Below, one piece after another: positions 28,218 through 45,097 of a stretch of DNA of 64,000 nucleotides (positions within the stretch are counted from its first letter, which is position 1; every line of letters starts with the position of its first letter). The notes under the pieces were generated by a model. The model was given only the letters and a program-made list of their open reading frames with translations, had not been told where the DNA came from and made no database searches. This DNA comes from Albifimbria verrucaria (taxonomy: Eukaryota > Ascomycota > Sordariomycetes > Hypocreales > Stachybotryaceae): the NCBI GenBank assembly GCA_020081605.1, contig JAHREC010000049.1:558001-622000 (forward strand). Direction: 5' to 3'. Made by a program: the position numbers and the translations under genes.

Positions 28218-30566
28218 ATATTAATATTTATATATAAGATCTTAATTAAAAAAATAAAAATACTATATTATTAAGAAATTATAATAAATATTTATAATAT
28301 TGAAACTTTTATTAATATAAAAATTCACTATTTTCTATATAAAGAATTGTATATAAATATAAGGTATTAATATTAATTTTAAGCCTTTTATAATATATAT
28401 ATTAAATATTATTAATAAATAAAATATTTATAGAAATAAATCCTTTTAATTAATATATTTTAAGCTTAAAATTTTAATTTAATCTTTAATCTTTTAAATA
28501 TTTAGAATTTTTAAGATACTCTTAAAAGTATTTACATAAAATAAAATTATAATTAAAATTATAATAATTAATTATGCTATAAAGTTTAAGTTTTATTAAA
28601 TTTTAATATATATTTTAATAATATATAATCTAAAAAATTATAAATACTTATTTTAATACTTTATTTTATAAAATTATAATTAACTATTGAAATATTAGTA
28701 ATTAATATTAAGTTTTATTTAAATAAAATAAAAACTATTTATATATATATACTTTATTTTAATTTTAATTTTTAGTTTCTTTTATATATTTATAACTAGC
28801 TTAATAATTTATGAAATATTTATAAATAGTATATAAAATAGAGTTTTATAGGTTAGCTTTTAATTTCTATAATAATAATCATTTAAATAAGCTTCTATAA
28901 AAACTTTAAATAATAATTAAAATTTAATTTTTATTATTAGAAGTATAATAATATATTATTTCTTAATATATTATTCTAATAAAATATAATATACTATTAT
29001 AATATATATTTGTAAGCTTTTATAATTAATAGTATTATTTATAAAGAAGTATTATTATAGATTTAAAATTTATTTTTATTTTGAATATTATTTAAAATAT
29101 ATAAATATAGCTATATTTACTATATTTAAATAAATCTTAAACCCTATAATATTATTATTAAGGAATAATATCATATCAAAACTTAAGACTAAAGAATTAT
29201 ATAATTAATAAGTATATTATAATATAAAGAAAATAATTATAAGTAAAGAGTTTTATATTTACTATTAATTATTAATTTAGAGCTTTAAATAAATTCTTTT
29301 TTAAGGTATATAATTTATTAATATAAATTTAGTATCTTTTTATATATATTTAATTAATTTATTTATAATTAATATTATTTATTATTTATATAACTTTATA
29401 TATTTTATATTTATATATTATACTATATTAAATATATAATAAGTCTTATATCTATAAAAAGCTATTCACTTACTAAACTTAAGATTTTATTTATCTTTTA
29501 CTTTTTAACAAATATATAAAATTATAAAGAATATAATATAAAGTTAATATAAAAGAATATTTTAGCTTATTTATTGAAATAAAAGACATAATAAGAAGTA
29601 TTCATAATATTAAATATAGCTTTTAATGAATATGTATTATTATATAATTAATAGATAATATATATTAATAATTCATATAAAAGTAAAAATTATATTTAAT
29701 ATAATGTTAGTTTAATTGAATTCTTATTTTTTAAACTCTTGAAATATAATTTAAAGTATATATTACAAAGGATTTTTTAATTAATTAAAAGAATTATTTA
29801 AAATATATATATAGAAATATAGAACTTAAATTTAAAATTATATTAGAGTATATTAACACTTTATATATTTTATAAATTTAGCATATATATAAATCTGTTT
29901 TATAATATAATTATATTATTTTTTATTATAAAAGTCACTTTAGTAATCCTTTTTATAAACTATAAAATTATAAAGAAGTTCTTTTTAAAATAATAAAATT
30001 AAAATTAAAATACTTTTCATATACACTTATTTTTATTTTAGTATTATATATTATATATAATATATATATATATATTAATAAAATATAATTATATAAAGAA
30101 AAATATAATATAATTTATAAGATAATTAAATTAAGTTTAATTATAAATACATTAATTTTTCTAATAATAATAAAAAGTATTCAATTAAAAGTATATATTT
30201 AATAATCTTAAAATATTTTATTAAAAAAATACATAAATCTAAAATAAAAATAAATTAATCATATAGTTTCTTAAAAATAAATCATTATTTTAAAATATAT
30301 AAATAACTTTTATAATAATAATAATATATTTAAATTATAATAAATAAAATATAAAATTTTAAGAAATTAATTAAATTAATTTAATATTATATATATTATA
30401 AAAAGAAATATATAGTAGAATATTATATATTAAAATTAAAACATAAGAGTTTTTATAAATATATTTAAAAAACTAAAATACTTATTAGATAAATAAAACC
30501 TTTAGTTTTTAAAAGATATATTTCTATTAAAAAAACTAAATATAAATCTAAACTTATTTTTTTATA

Positions 30567-30607
<41 letters not shown>

Positions 30608-33339
30608 CTTTATTAATTTATTAATAAATATAAAATTTTAATTTTTAATATTAAAAACTTTTATAATTTATTGATTTTTGTATAATAATATTATTTTAGT
30701 ATTTAAAATAGAGTTAATTTATTTAAAGTTTAATATAAATTCTCCTTAAAAGAATTATTAAGATATTTAGTTTTAAATTTATAAATAATAATTTAATTAA
30801 TATTATAATATATTTAATTTATAATAATTTATAAATTATTATTAAATTATAAATATTAAGTTTTTAATTCTTATATATATAATTTTAAATATAGAAGTAA
30901 TTAATAAGTACTATATAAAAATAAGAATCTACATATAATATGTAATTAATTTATAAATTTATATTATTTTATATTTTTAAAAATAAATAAAATATGATTA
31001 TATTATACTATTAAAGCCTATTTAAATTATTATTTATTTATTTTATTTTTATTTATATAATTAATATATTATATATTCAATTTATATAAATTCCTTTAAC
31101 CATAAATTCAATAATTATATATTCTATTATATTATATTTAAAAACTTATAATTAGTATTATATTTTCAATATAAAAAAAAAAATATTATAGTTTTAAGAA
31201 AGTATCTTATTAAGATTAAATAAAAGTATTCCTTTAATATATATTATTTTTATTATATAAATTTAAATAATTAATAATAAATAAAATATTCTATATAATA
31301 ATATATTAATTTTATATTATATATATTTTATATTTTAATATATTTTCTAAAAATAAAATATATAATATATAAGATTATTAATTTGAATTAAATAAATCAA
31401 ACCTTAAAAATTATATAAATAAATAAAGAATTATAATTACTTTATTAATTTATCTTAAAATATTTCATATTATTCTTAAATTAATATATAAATATATAAT
31501 AAAATATAATATTTAAGTAATTTTATTTTCTATTAACTATAAGAAATTATAATTAATTTAAGTTTTTATTATTAATAATACTAAATTAAATATATAAAAA
31601 GCTTTTTAAAATTGATTGTATATAATCTTAAAAATATAATAATATAAATAATAAAATATTAAATTTAATTATAAAATCAATAAGAAATTTAAAAATATAT
31701 ATTATTTATAAATGTACTTTATATTAATAAAAATTATATTATATTATTAATAATTAATAATATATAATAAAATTAAAATTTTAATTACTATATTCAAATT
31801 ATAAAATATTTTAAAAAAATATAATAATATTTTTAATTTAGACTTATTTTATATTTAATTGTTCTTTTTATATATATAAATATTGATTTTATTATTATAT
31901 AATAAAAATTAAAAGAGTTTATTAATTAATATTAAATATATAGAACTTCAAGATTTATTTTATTTTTTAATATAATCAATATAATACTAAAAATAACAAT
32001 AATAATAATCATAATATTATAAGTTTATATTATTTCTATATTATACTTATTATATATATATACTCTAAGTATATTAATATATTATAAATATTTAATAATC
32101 TAACTCTTCCTTCCCCTTTTATTATTAATACTCTTTTAAGAAAAAAATACTCTACCCTTATCTTTATTTTAAATCTATCCCTTTCTCTTTACCCTTAAAA
32201 AAACTAAAATAAATAAAATAACTAAAGCTCCTAAGAATATATAAATATTCTTAATAAAAATAAAATAGATTTAGCTTATAGTCTATATTATATATTCAAT
32301 ATATATAAAGCTTAGAATATAAAGCTTTATTAATTTATATTATAATTAGTTATATATATATTATTTTTTTATTAACTCTTTAATAATTTTAATTAATATT
32401 AATTATATAATTTATATTTAAACATCTAAAATCTATATATTGATAAATTCTAAAAAGAATAATTATTATATATAAAATAGTTTTAATAGTAATTTATATT
32501 ACTAACTTTTTATTAGTATTTATAACATTATTATAGCTTTAATTAAGGAAATTTAGGTTTAATTAAAAATAATATATTTAGCCTTTAAAGCCAAATTCAA
32601 ATACTCTTTTATTATTATATTTATATTAACTATAATAAATAATTATAATTATATTATATTGTTATATTTTTTCTTAAGAAAATATATAAATACAATAAAA
32701 ATTTTATTAAATTAATTTAAAATTTAAAGATTATTAAAAAGCTTAAAAATAAGATTTTAAAAAATAAAACCAATCTTATTATACTATAAATATAGTATAT
32801 TTATATTTTAATATTATAATTATTTTTAAAGGCTAAAGTATAATAATCAGGGATTATTCTATATTATAAGATAAATATAAAATAAATAAGATTAAGGTTA
32901 TTTATCCTTAAATAAATAAATAAAGCTTATTTTAACTTAAAATAATATATATTAAGTTATTAATTAAATTAAATTACTTTTTCAGGAATTTAATTAAAAA
33001 ATAGCTTAATAATTATATATTATTAATAATTAATAACTGAAAGAAAACTCTTATTTATATATTAATATTATTTTTTTAAGAAATAATAAAATCTTTTATT
33101 TTTTTATTTTAATATTAAGCCTAAGAATATTATTAATTATTATTTTTATTTTTATTAATTATTATTTTAATTTATATTTTTAAATTCTATTTTAATTTTA
33201 TTATATTATTATATTAATTATATTAATTATTCTTATATAATTTTTATTATTATTATCTATTAATTTAATATTATATATAAATTCTTTTTATATTATTATA
33301 TTATTATTCTATAATATATATTTATTAAATTATTTATTG

Positions 33340-36300
33340 TATATATAGAACTCCTTTTTATAGGGTTCTCTATAGTATAGGCTTCTATATTATCTATAGC
33401 TAGTTAAGGGATAAGGTATATAGTTCTTGGTTATTTTATAGATCTTAGCTTAGTTTATTTTAGTGTGTTATAGGTATTATATTAATATAGGCTATAATAT
33501 AAAGGCTTTTAAAAAATTTAAAATTTTTGATATAAAAAGTTTATTTATTATTTAAGCTTATTTTAATATTATTATTATTTTTATTTTTTTAGTTTATATT
33601 TATATTTTTTATAATATTATTATAATATTTTAATTATAATAATTTTATTATATTTTAAATAATATAAAACTGAGTATATATTCATATTAAGCTTAACATA
33701 AATATATATTATATAATATTATATAATTAAAATTTAATTTTTTATAAAATTAAATTCTTCTAAATATCTTATTTAAAATAGCCCATAAATAATAAACTTA
33801 GTTTTATTTAAATATAAAAGGCTTTATTAAAATAAATTTAATTTTATAATAATTTTATAATAACCTTATAAATCTACTTATAAAATAAATAATAAATAAA
33901 TATATATATATATATCTTTCTTCTTTATATTAATATTAAAGTATTATTATTTTAAGAATCTTTTTTAAAAAGAGTTTTTATAGCCTTATTTTTTTAATTA
34001 ATATTTATATAAATATAAAACTTATATATTTTTTTAAGCTTTTAAATAATTCAAAGCCGTTAATAAGTAAAAATTATTAATATATATTGATTATTTTAAT
34101 TAATTATTAACTTTAATATATATAAGTTTATATATTCTATATTTATATTTATATTTTAACATTATACGCTTATATATTTCCTTTTTATAACAATCTTTAT
34201 AGCTTAATTATAGCTTTAATATATATAAAGTTTTAATAATTTCTTTTATTCTTTTTAATCTTTTTTATTTTATTTTAAGGTTTTAATAGTCTATATAAGT
34301 ATAATATAAGAAAAATTTAAAAATCTTTTTCTTAGAATAAAAATTGAATAATAAAATTCTTGATTTAATTTTAAGATTTTTAATTAAAATTATATAATAT
34401 ATATTAATTATAATCTAAAAGTATATTATTTATTATTTTAGAAAAGAAAAATTAAATAAATTAAACAAATGAATTATATATAAGATTTATTATTTTTAAA
34501 ATAAATCTATAATAAATAAAAACTATATATATAATATATATATAAATAATTCTTATATATAATCTATAAATATAAATAATATAATATTTTTATATAATTA
34601 TAATAAAATAAATAAATATATAAATTATTATTAAATAAACTTTATAAAGATTTTTATAATATATTCTTTTTTTAGGTTTTTATATAATTATATATTAAAT
34701 ATATATAGAGTCTTTATTAATTTATTATTCATAAAACTAATATATATCTATTTTATATTTATATTATAAAAATATATAAAATAAATATTTTTATTTTTAT
34801 TAATTTTAATATTAATAATACTTATGCTATTTGTATATTTAATAATTATAATATTTAATAAATTCTTAAAGGCTTTATATAAATTATTGATATAAAAATA
34901 AATAATCTTAATTATAAATTAACCCTATAAAAGATTCTTATTATAATAAAAAACTCTTTTAAGATTTAATTATTAAAATAAAAATAGCTTATTTATAAAT
35001 TAATATAGTTTTTAATTTATTTAAGAATTTAATTTAAAAAGCTTATTTATTTAAAAATTAAAATTATTATTTATAAATAATTATATTAAAGAGTTTTTTA
35101 ACATTTAATTAAAAAATAATATAATATTATATTAAGCTTATATTATTTATATTATTTTAATTATATTCTTTTTATTATTCTTATATATTAATTTAATTGA
35201 TTATATATATAATCTCCAAATAAAAAACTATATTTTATTATAATAAAAATAATTTAATTTTTAAAGAATTTTTTAATTATTTTATTAATCTATTAAAGAA
35301 TAAAATAAGTTTCTAATTCTTAAGGATCTAATATTACTTAATAAGTTTTTAAATTTTTTTAATATTATTATAAATATAATTTAAAAATAATTTAAAAGTT
35401 TTTAAATATAAAATTAATTTAAATTAAAATTATTATAAGCTTAAAATAATTGAATTAGGATTTTATTATTATTAAGAGTTTTTATATTTATTAATAAAAT
35501 AATAGATATTTTATATATATAATTATAATTGTAATATTTATTAATATAGTATTTATTATAATATAGTTTTATATAATTATATTATTTTATTAATATTTTT
35601 AAACTAATTTAAAAAATAAAAAACTTTTATTAAGTATAAATTTTTTAAAGACTTTTATAATACTAAATATATTTATAATAAAAATAATTTTCTAAAAATA
35701 TAAAATATATATAGATTTAAGTTGATATTTATTTCTTAATTAAGCTTAATATCTTAATATTTATATTATTTTATTTATAAAATTATATAAAATGAATTTT
35801 AAAAGGCTTTTTTATATAATATATTATATATTATAAATATTATAAGCTTAAATTAATTATAATATTATATAATTATTAAAGATTATAATATTATTTAAAT
35901 ATTATAATTTAGAATATATTTCTTTTATAATTATTATAATCTTCATTATTTTATAATTTTATTATAACTTTAAATATTTAAATTTTAAATACTTTTTAAG
36001 AATTAATAAATTATTTATAATTAAAATTTAATTTATAATTTAATATATAAATTTATTTACTTGTATTTTTAAATTAAGAATAATATAAAATATATTAAAA
36101 TAAATTATTTATTTAATTATAATTCTTTTTTATTTATTATATTTTAATAAGAAAATATAAATATATTAAAATAAATTATAATTGTATTATAGAATATTTA
36201 AATAATAAAATTAAAATTATTTAATATACTATTAATATTTATTTAGATTATTTAAAAGCTCTAAATTATTTAATTTAAATTAATAATATTTTTTTATTAT

Positions 36301-37980
36301 TTTATTTATTTTTTAATAATATTATTTTAAAATATAAAAACCTAAAATAAAATAATATATTTTTATATAAAAAGTTTTATTTATTATAAAGTATAAATGA
36401 TATTTATTTTATAATAAATAATAGAAATTAAGAGTTTTTTTATAAAAATTATATTATTTTTAATTTTCTCTTTTATTAAAAATAAAATAATAATTATAAA
36501 TTCTTAAATTTAATATAATAAAATATATAAATATTAAATTTAATCTTAAAAGATTCTTATTAATTTATAATATAATACTTATATATATAAATATTATATA
36601 TATAGTATAATATATTAAATAATAATTATATATATTAAAATATAATAAATAAATTATAATTTAAATAGGCTTTTATAGTATAATATAATTATATTTAATT
36701 TATATTTATTATATTAAATTAATATTTATTTATTAATTAATTATATTCTATAAAAGGATTTTTATATTACTATAATAATTATTAAAAAGTATTTTATATT
36801 ATAAATAATATTTTTAAAAATAAAAGCTTAATATTAATAATCTAAGAATAATATATAAATTATTATAATTAAACCTTTATATAATAATAAAGGGGTTATT
36901 ATTTATAAAAATAAATTTCTAATATTCTAAGGATTTTATTATTAATTCTTAGGAATTTAATATTAGGTTTAATATTAAATTAATTATATATTAAATCTTA
37001 AAATTATATTTTTATAAAAAATTAATATATTATTAAATTCTTTAAATTTAAAATTAAAATCTTAAATTAATAAATTTAATTAATAACTATTTTTATATTT
37101 TTATTTTTTTAATTATTATAAAATAAATATAGAATTAAATTATTTATTTTCTTTTATATAAAATATATTATTTTAAAAATAATTTCTTTTATTATTAAAT
37201 AAAAACTTTATTTTTTAAATATATTATATATTTATATAATAATTATTTTTTAATTTTAAAATATAATATTTTATTAAATATTCTTATTTATAATATTTAT
37301 AATATTAAATATATTTAGTTAATTTTTTTTAAAAATTATATTTTAATAATTTAAATTATATTATAATAATTAAAATTATATTATAATATTATTAATATAA
37401 AATCTATTAATATTTTTTAAAAAAATTATATATATTAAGAGTATTATATATAATTTATCATTATATTAAATTTATAGTTAAAGTATATATATAATCTTTA
37501 TTTTTCTCTTTCATTTAATTAATTCCTTAAAATCTATTAAATTTTTATTTCAAATAAAATAAAGAAATTTTATTATTGTTATTAAAAATTATATATTTAT
37601 ATTTATGGTTAATTTAAATATCTAATATATAAAATTATATTTTATTAAAAACTATTATTTAATCCTTCTTTTATAATTAATATATAATTAATATAGTATT
37701 ATTTTTAAAGGCTTTATTTATTATTTTTAAGCTATTTATATATAATTTAATATTGATTTAAGGCTCAGTTTTATAAATATATAATATAAAGAATTTATAA
37801 TATTATAATAAAAATAAATATATATTAAGAATATTATTATTTTAACTATTAAATCCTATAAGAAAATTAATATATGATTTTAAGTTTTATTAAAAAAGCT
37901 ATTAAAATTAATTCTAATATAAAATACTTAATTTAGTTATAATATAGCTTAAAAACTTTTATATTAAATTTAAGAATCTA
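33340..37980 (+). repeat. large repeat family, copy 2, first segment
   Basis: Counterpart of 10,950-15,410. It starts with a somewhat GC-richer patch (33,340-33,480, TGTATATATAGAACTCC onward) that copy 1 lacks, because copy 1 begins directly beside the Gypsy LTR. The segment stops at 37,980 where TIR element copy 2 is inserted and resumes at 40,605. Confidence 0.6.
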
Positions 37981-40604
37981 CTTTATACCTACTATAATAT
38001 TAATATTTATATATTACTTTTATAATATAGTATCTTTAATATATAATATTAATATTTTTATAAGGATAATATTAAAAATATAATATATATCTAGAATATA
38101 TTAATTATTTTTATTTTTTATTATTATCTATAATCCTTATTATAATTATTATCCTATAATTTATATTCTATATAAATATAAATAAAAGCTATTTTTAATT
38201 AATCTTTTTTTTATATAAGGCTATACTTAATATTATAAATAATATTATTAAATAATTAAATATTAACTTAGTTATTTATTAAAAGAAACTAAATATATTA
38301 AGGGTATAATATATTATTATTAATTATTTATATTAATAAATATTAAAGAATTATAATATAATAAATTAATTATCTTTATATAATTTTTATTTAATACTTA
38401 TATTTTATATAATAAATTATATAATAAATTAATATTAAGATAATAAATATATATAATTATAATTTTAATATATTTATTATATTTATAAAATATTATAAAA
38501 AGAGAATTATAAAATATTAAAATATTATTCTTTAATTATTAAAAATTAGCCTTAGCTTAAATTAAATCCTATAGTATTTATATATTAATAATAATAATAA
38601 TATCTATAATATTATTATACTTAATATTAATAATTTCCTATAATAATATTCTTCTAAATAATTATTTAATTAAATATTAATTAAATATATATTTAATTAA
38701 CTTTATATATTTAATAATAATAAAAATATATAATTTTTAAATTAATTTATATAAAAAATAGCTTTTTTATATTAATAATAAAAATCTAGCTTTTAAAGAA
38801 ATATTCAATATATAATTCCTTAATAATATATATTAAATAAATTATTATAAAATATTATTATATAATATATATAATATAATTTTTATAAAAAAATCTTTTA
38901 TATTATTATTATATTTATAAATAATATAATTAAAATCTATTATATATAAATAATTATTTAAATAATTATATTTTTAAAAAGGTTTAAGATTAAATTATTC
39001 ACGATTATAATAATTAATCATATTAAAAACGCTTTTTATATTTATTATTATTAATATATTAATAAGAATATTCTTATAAATTAGAAAGGATTTTTCTTTT
39101 AAATAATAAAGAATTTTATAATTAATAAAATTATTTATAACTTAGGTTTTAAGGTATTTTTAAATACTTAAAATAAGCTTATTAATAGTTAATTAAAAAG
39201 CTATTTAAATAATATCTTAAGGATTTTATAAAGAATCTATAATAATAAAAAGTAATTAAAAATATATATATTAAAAATATTAATTTAATTATAAAAATAT
39301 ATATTTATTATTTATTATATTAATTAATATTAATATTATAAAAATTTAATAATATTTATTATTAAATTATTTTATATTATAATAAAAAATATATAATAAT
39401 TAATATTAATCATTTTAATATAATCTTTAAGAAATTTTATTTATTTTAAAAAAACTAAAATATAATAATTGAATTTAATAAAATAATAAAAATAAATAAA
39501 ATCTTAATTCTTTTATTAAATATTTTATATATATTTATTTATTATAAGATTCTATTCTTTATATTTAAATTTATTATAAGAATTTATTTTTTATATTTAA
39601 ATTTACTTAAAGAAAAATATAAGCTTTATTAAAAAACCTAAATATATACTCTATATAATTAAAAGAATATTCAAAAAAATTTGTTTTATAAAATTATAAT
39701 TATTTATAAATTATTTTATTAATATTATTTTATAGCTTTTATTAAAATTAAAAATCTTTTTTTTATATTTAATTAATAATTATTAATATTAATATTATAT
39801 TGGAATAAAAATATATATAATAAGCTTTTAATATACTTAAAGCCTTATATTATATATAATAAAGGCTATCCTTATAGATTATTTAGGTTTATTTTATTTA
39901 TATCAAAATATATATTATAATATAATCTTATCATCTATAAATATACTAAAGCTTTAAAGATTTTTTAAAAAGATATATATATAATTTATTAATTATAATA
40001 TTATTATCCTTTATAATATTAATAATATTATTCTTTTATTAATTAATTACTATAAAAACTAAGCTATATTAAGTTCTTTAATTAAATATTTATAAGATAG
40101 GTATAAAAATACCTTAAATAATATAATATAGATTTAATATTAATATTAATTATAAAAAATTATAAATACCTTAATACTAAACCTTCTTAATTTTAAACCT
40201 AAGAAAGTATTATAAATAGTTTTATAAATATATATAATAAATTCTAATCTTTTAATATTAAATAATAAATATTTTATTATTTATAAAGATAATCAAAATT
40301 TAATATATATATAAATTAATTTAGTATTAAAAAGCTTATTATTAAATAATTATATAAATTATTAAAGCTTAAGAAACTAAATAATAATAAATTATTTTAA
40401 TTAATAATATAATTATAGAATAATATATTATATTAAATGACTTTAAATAATATTTTAATTAATTATAAATATTAAAAAAGAATAATATTAATATAAAGAT
40501 TCTTTAAATCCCTATAAATAATAATAATAAGCTAAGAATAAAGGCCTTATTCTTCTTAATTATAAAAATAGTAGGTAAATATTAAAATTATAGTAAGTAT
40601 AAAG
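37981..40604 (+). mobile_element. TIR element family, copy 2 (2.6 kb)
   Basis: Ends are inverted repeats of about 45 bp: left CTTTATACCTACTATAAT, right (complement) CTTTATACTTACTATAAT, followed in both by an ATATTTA-x-x-TA-x-TA-TTTTTATA-like inner part. TA dinucleotides flank both ends (37,979-37,980 and 40,605-40,606). It interrupts large-repeat copy 2: sequence on the two sides is continuous with 14,915-14,990 of copy 1. The interior is RIP-mutated; no transposase motif was recovered. TA flanks would fit a Tc1/mariner or pogo-like element, but in such AT-rich DNA this is weak evidence. Confidence 0.7.
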
Positions 40605-43511
40605 TAAGTTATTAAATTTCCAAAATATAAATAACTTCAATATATTCTTAATATAATTATAAGTTTAAGCTATAAACTTTTTAATATATCCTAAAAAATA
40701 TTTAAATAAATTTAATAATCTTTTATAATATAAGTTCAATAATATATTTAAAGTCTTTAATATATAAAAATTTATAAAGCTAGGCTTTTTATTAAATATT
40801 ATTTTAATTTAATCATAAATTATTAATATATTATATTTATTATTTATTTAAAAATATATACTCTATTAAAGGCCTTAATTATTATCATTAATATTTATTG
40901 TTTTTTTTATTTAAATAAATTTAACTTCATGTATTATTATATTAACTATATACTATACTCTTAATAGTTCTATATATTTATTAGATAAATAAGAAGGAGG
41001 ATTATAAGGCTAATAAGTAGGTAGCTTTATATGGATATAAAGTTATAAAAAAATAATATAATATATAAGTTGAATCAATAAATAAAAAATATATTTAATA
41101 TTACTAATTATATAATTTAATAGAATAATAGAATAATTTAGTTTATATGATTAATTATAATTAAATTTTATAGTTTTATTATATGTAAAAAATTATAATA
41201 ATAAATAAAACTCTAATAAAAGTGTACCTTTAATAATTAAATATATATTCTATAATAAATTTTAATATAATATATAAAATATATATTAAATAATAATAAA
41301 TTATTATTTTTAAAAATAAAAATAAAAATTAAAAAATTATATTATTAATAAATATCTTTAATATATAAGATAAATTAAGAAATAAGTTTAATAATATTTT
41401 TAAATAAAATATATATATAGAAATATATTAAATAAATTGATAATAATATATATTATTAGTTTATTAATATAGCCTTTTATAATTATATTTATTTTAAAAT
41501 ATAGATATTATATAATTAAAAGAAATTTAAAAAATGTAAATTACAATAATTATTATAATATTTGATTATATATTTAATTATTTAATAATATAAACTATAT
41601 AAAAATAAAATATATTAATCTAATATAAATACTATAAAAATCTAAATTATTAAATTTAAATATTATTTTATATAAACTTATTTATAAAATTATTTATAAA
41701 ATTATTTATAATAAAAGTAATAATAAATATATTTTAATAAATTCTATTATATTATAAATAATATTTAAGATTTAATTTTATTTATATATAATATTATAAT
41801 ATAATAAATACTTATAAAAATATAATTTCAATTTTTTAATTTAATATAAAGATTATATTATATATAATTAATATTAATAAAGTTAATATATTTATTAAAT
41901 AAAATTTTAAAAAGTTTTAAAATATTTTAAAGATAAATATTTATAAGAACTAAATAATAAATAATATATATTTAATAATAAATAATATATATTTAATAGT
42001 AATTATTATTAATATTATATTATTTACTTAAATATAATAATAATTATTATTTATTTATATATATTTATATATATAAATAAATAAGAATATAATAATAAAA
42101 TTTTAGTTTATTCTAGTAATTTAAATATAATAATAATTAATTATTTTATTTTTATTAATATTAAGTTTATTTATATTTATATTAAATATTATATTAAAAT
42201 TAAATCTATTAGCTTTATTAAATATATTTAATAAAAATAAAAATATATAAATAAAAAAGACTTATTTTATTTTAAAATTTATTTTTAAATATAATAAAAA
42301 ATAAAAATAGAAAATATATTTATAGTTTAAATATTTAATTAAATTATAAGAAAGTATTCTTATATTTAATATAAAAAGATGAATATAAATTTTATATTTT
42401 ATTATAAGCTTTTAAAATAAATTAATTTAAATAGTAATAAATATTTTAATTTATTAATATAAAATATATTTAAAGAATATTCTATTAATAATAAATATAA
42501 TATAAATTCTTATAATTATAAATATTTTAACTTAATTAATTATATTAATATTATAAAACTAATATTCAATATATATATTATATTAATATTAATAAATATT
42601 TTTAAAATGATAAGTTAAAAATAAATAATAATTATTATTATTTAATAAATTAAACTAAATATTTATAATATAAAATTTATTTTTTAAATAATTTTATAAT
42701 TTAAAATTCTAAAAAAGTTAAGCCTTATTTAAGAAATATTTAATAAATTAAATTTCTATATTAATAGTATTTAATTATTTTTAAAAACTAATATATTAAT
42801 TATTATATATAATATTATTATATTAAAAAAATATGATTAAAATAAAAAATTTATAATTTATTAAGATTTTAATTTTTCAGTTTATTATAATTTTTATTAT
42901 TAATAATATATATTTATTTAGCTAAAAATATTAATTAATTAATAATATATAATATTAAATCGAGCTTAAATAATATAAATTAATTTATTATAATAATCTT
43001 ATAACCTTAAATTATATAAATTAATTCAATATAATAAATAATATCTTATTAAGTATTATAAATAATATTATATTAATATTATAAATACAGGAGTTAGTAT
43101 ATATATACTATAATAATATATTTTTAAACTATTTTTAGTTTATAATATTATTAAGGTTAAATTAAATATAAAAATAAAGCTTTAAAATATAATATTTTAA
43201 AGCTAATTATAATAAGACATTAATATTAATAAAGAGCTATACTATATAAAATATAGTAATAAAAATGTATTATTATAAATATATTAATATAAATAAATTA
43301 AGAATAAAATTATATTATATAAAGATTTTTTATATTATAAATAGAAATTAATTAATATTAAATATAATATATAATAATATATAAAAATATAAATGAGAAT
43401 ATTAAAAATTATAATTATAAAGCTTAAACCTAAGAATTAAGCTATTATAATAACATATAATAATATTAAGATAATAATTTAATAGATTACTATATATAAA
43501 TTAGAATTTTA
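40605..43511 (+). repeat. large repeat family, copy 2, middle segment
   Basis: 40,605-41,040 matches 14,960-15,410, and 41,050-43,505 matches 24,460-26,580. Copy 2 therefore runs straight through the position at which copy 1 is split by about 9 kb of other elements. Confidence 0.6.
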
Positions 43512-45095
43512 TTTTATACTTACTATGATTTTTATATTTACCTATTAGTTTTATAGTATAATCCCCTATATATATAATGTCGGATTCTTTATAGAGATAC
43601 TACTAAAAATATAATATATGTATAGAATATATTAAATTATTTCTATTTTCTTTCTTATTTATTCTTTATATATTTTCTACTGTTTATATAATATAATATA
43701 TATTAATTTCTTTATTATTATTATAATAAATACTATTTTTAATTAATCTTTTTATTATATAAGATAATATTTAATATTATAAATAATATTATTAAAACAC
43801 TTATTATTAATTTAATAATATATAAAAAAATTAAATATATTAAATCTATAGTATATTATTATTTATTATAATAAGAGTAGATTAATTTATTATAAATTTT
43901 TAAATTTATAAAATAATAACAAGAATTATGATAATAGGCTATTATTTATAATATATAAATAAAAATATTAAAAGATCTTAATATAATAAATAAACTATTT
44001 ATATATAATTTTTTTAATAATTATATTTTAAATAATAAATTATATAATAAATTAATATAAAAATAATAAATATATATAATTATAATCTTAATATATTTAT
44101 TATATTTAAAAGGTATTATAAAAAGTAATATTAAAAGATAATATAATATTCTTTAATTTTTAATAATTAACTTTAATTTAAGTTAAATACTATAGTATTT
44201 ATATATAAAAAATAATAAAAAGACTTATAATATTATTATATTAAATACTAATAACTTCCTTTAATAATATTATTTTAAATAATTATTTAATTAACTATTA
44301 ATTTAATATCTTTTTAATTAGCTTTATATACTTACTAAGAAGAAGAATATATAGTTTTATAAGCTTATAAATATAAAAAAGAATTATTATTAATATATTA
44401 ATAATAAGAATTTATTTATTAAAAGATTATTTATATATTTAATTCTTTAATAATATATATATAATATATTATTATTATATTTATAAATAAAAAAATTAAA
44501 ATATATTATATATAAATATTTATTTAAATAATTATATTATTATACGAACTTTATATTAAATTATTTAGGATTATTATTATTAATTATAATCCTAATATAT
44601 TAAGGATATTAAATATAAATCCTATTTTATGAGAAGTTTTATTTATTATATAATTTATATTTAATATTATATTTATTATTATACTTAATAGTAAAAAACT
44701 TTTAATTTTAAGCTATTTAAACTTAAATATTAATAAATATCTTAAGCTATTTTATATATTTATATTATAAATTCTAATTCTTTAATATTAAATAAAATAA
44801 ATATTAATATCTATAAAAATAATAAGATTTTAACTTATATATTAATTATTTTATTATTAAAATAACTTATTATTAAATAATTATATAAAGAATTAAAACC
44901 TAGGGAATTTAATAAGGACAAATTAAATAATATTATATTATATTAAGTAACCTTAAGTAATTTTGATTATTATAAAAGGAATATTATTAATATAAATAAA
45001 TCCTTATTTATTATAATAATAAGCTAAGAATAAAGGTTTAGCTATAATTAATATAAAAGTAGTATATAAATATAAAAATTATAGTAAGTATAGAC
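43512..45095 (+). mobile_element. TIR element family, copy 3 (1.6 kb, internally deleted)
   Basis: Inverted termini TTTTATACTTACTATGAT (left) and, as complement of the right end, GTCTATACTTACTATAAT, flanked by TA on both sides (43,510-43,511 and 45,096-45,097). The interior follows copy 2 but lacks about 1 kb, mainly the part corresponding to 39,000-40,150. It interrupts large-repeat copy 2 near its right end. Confidence 0.7.
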
Positions 45096-45097
45096 TA

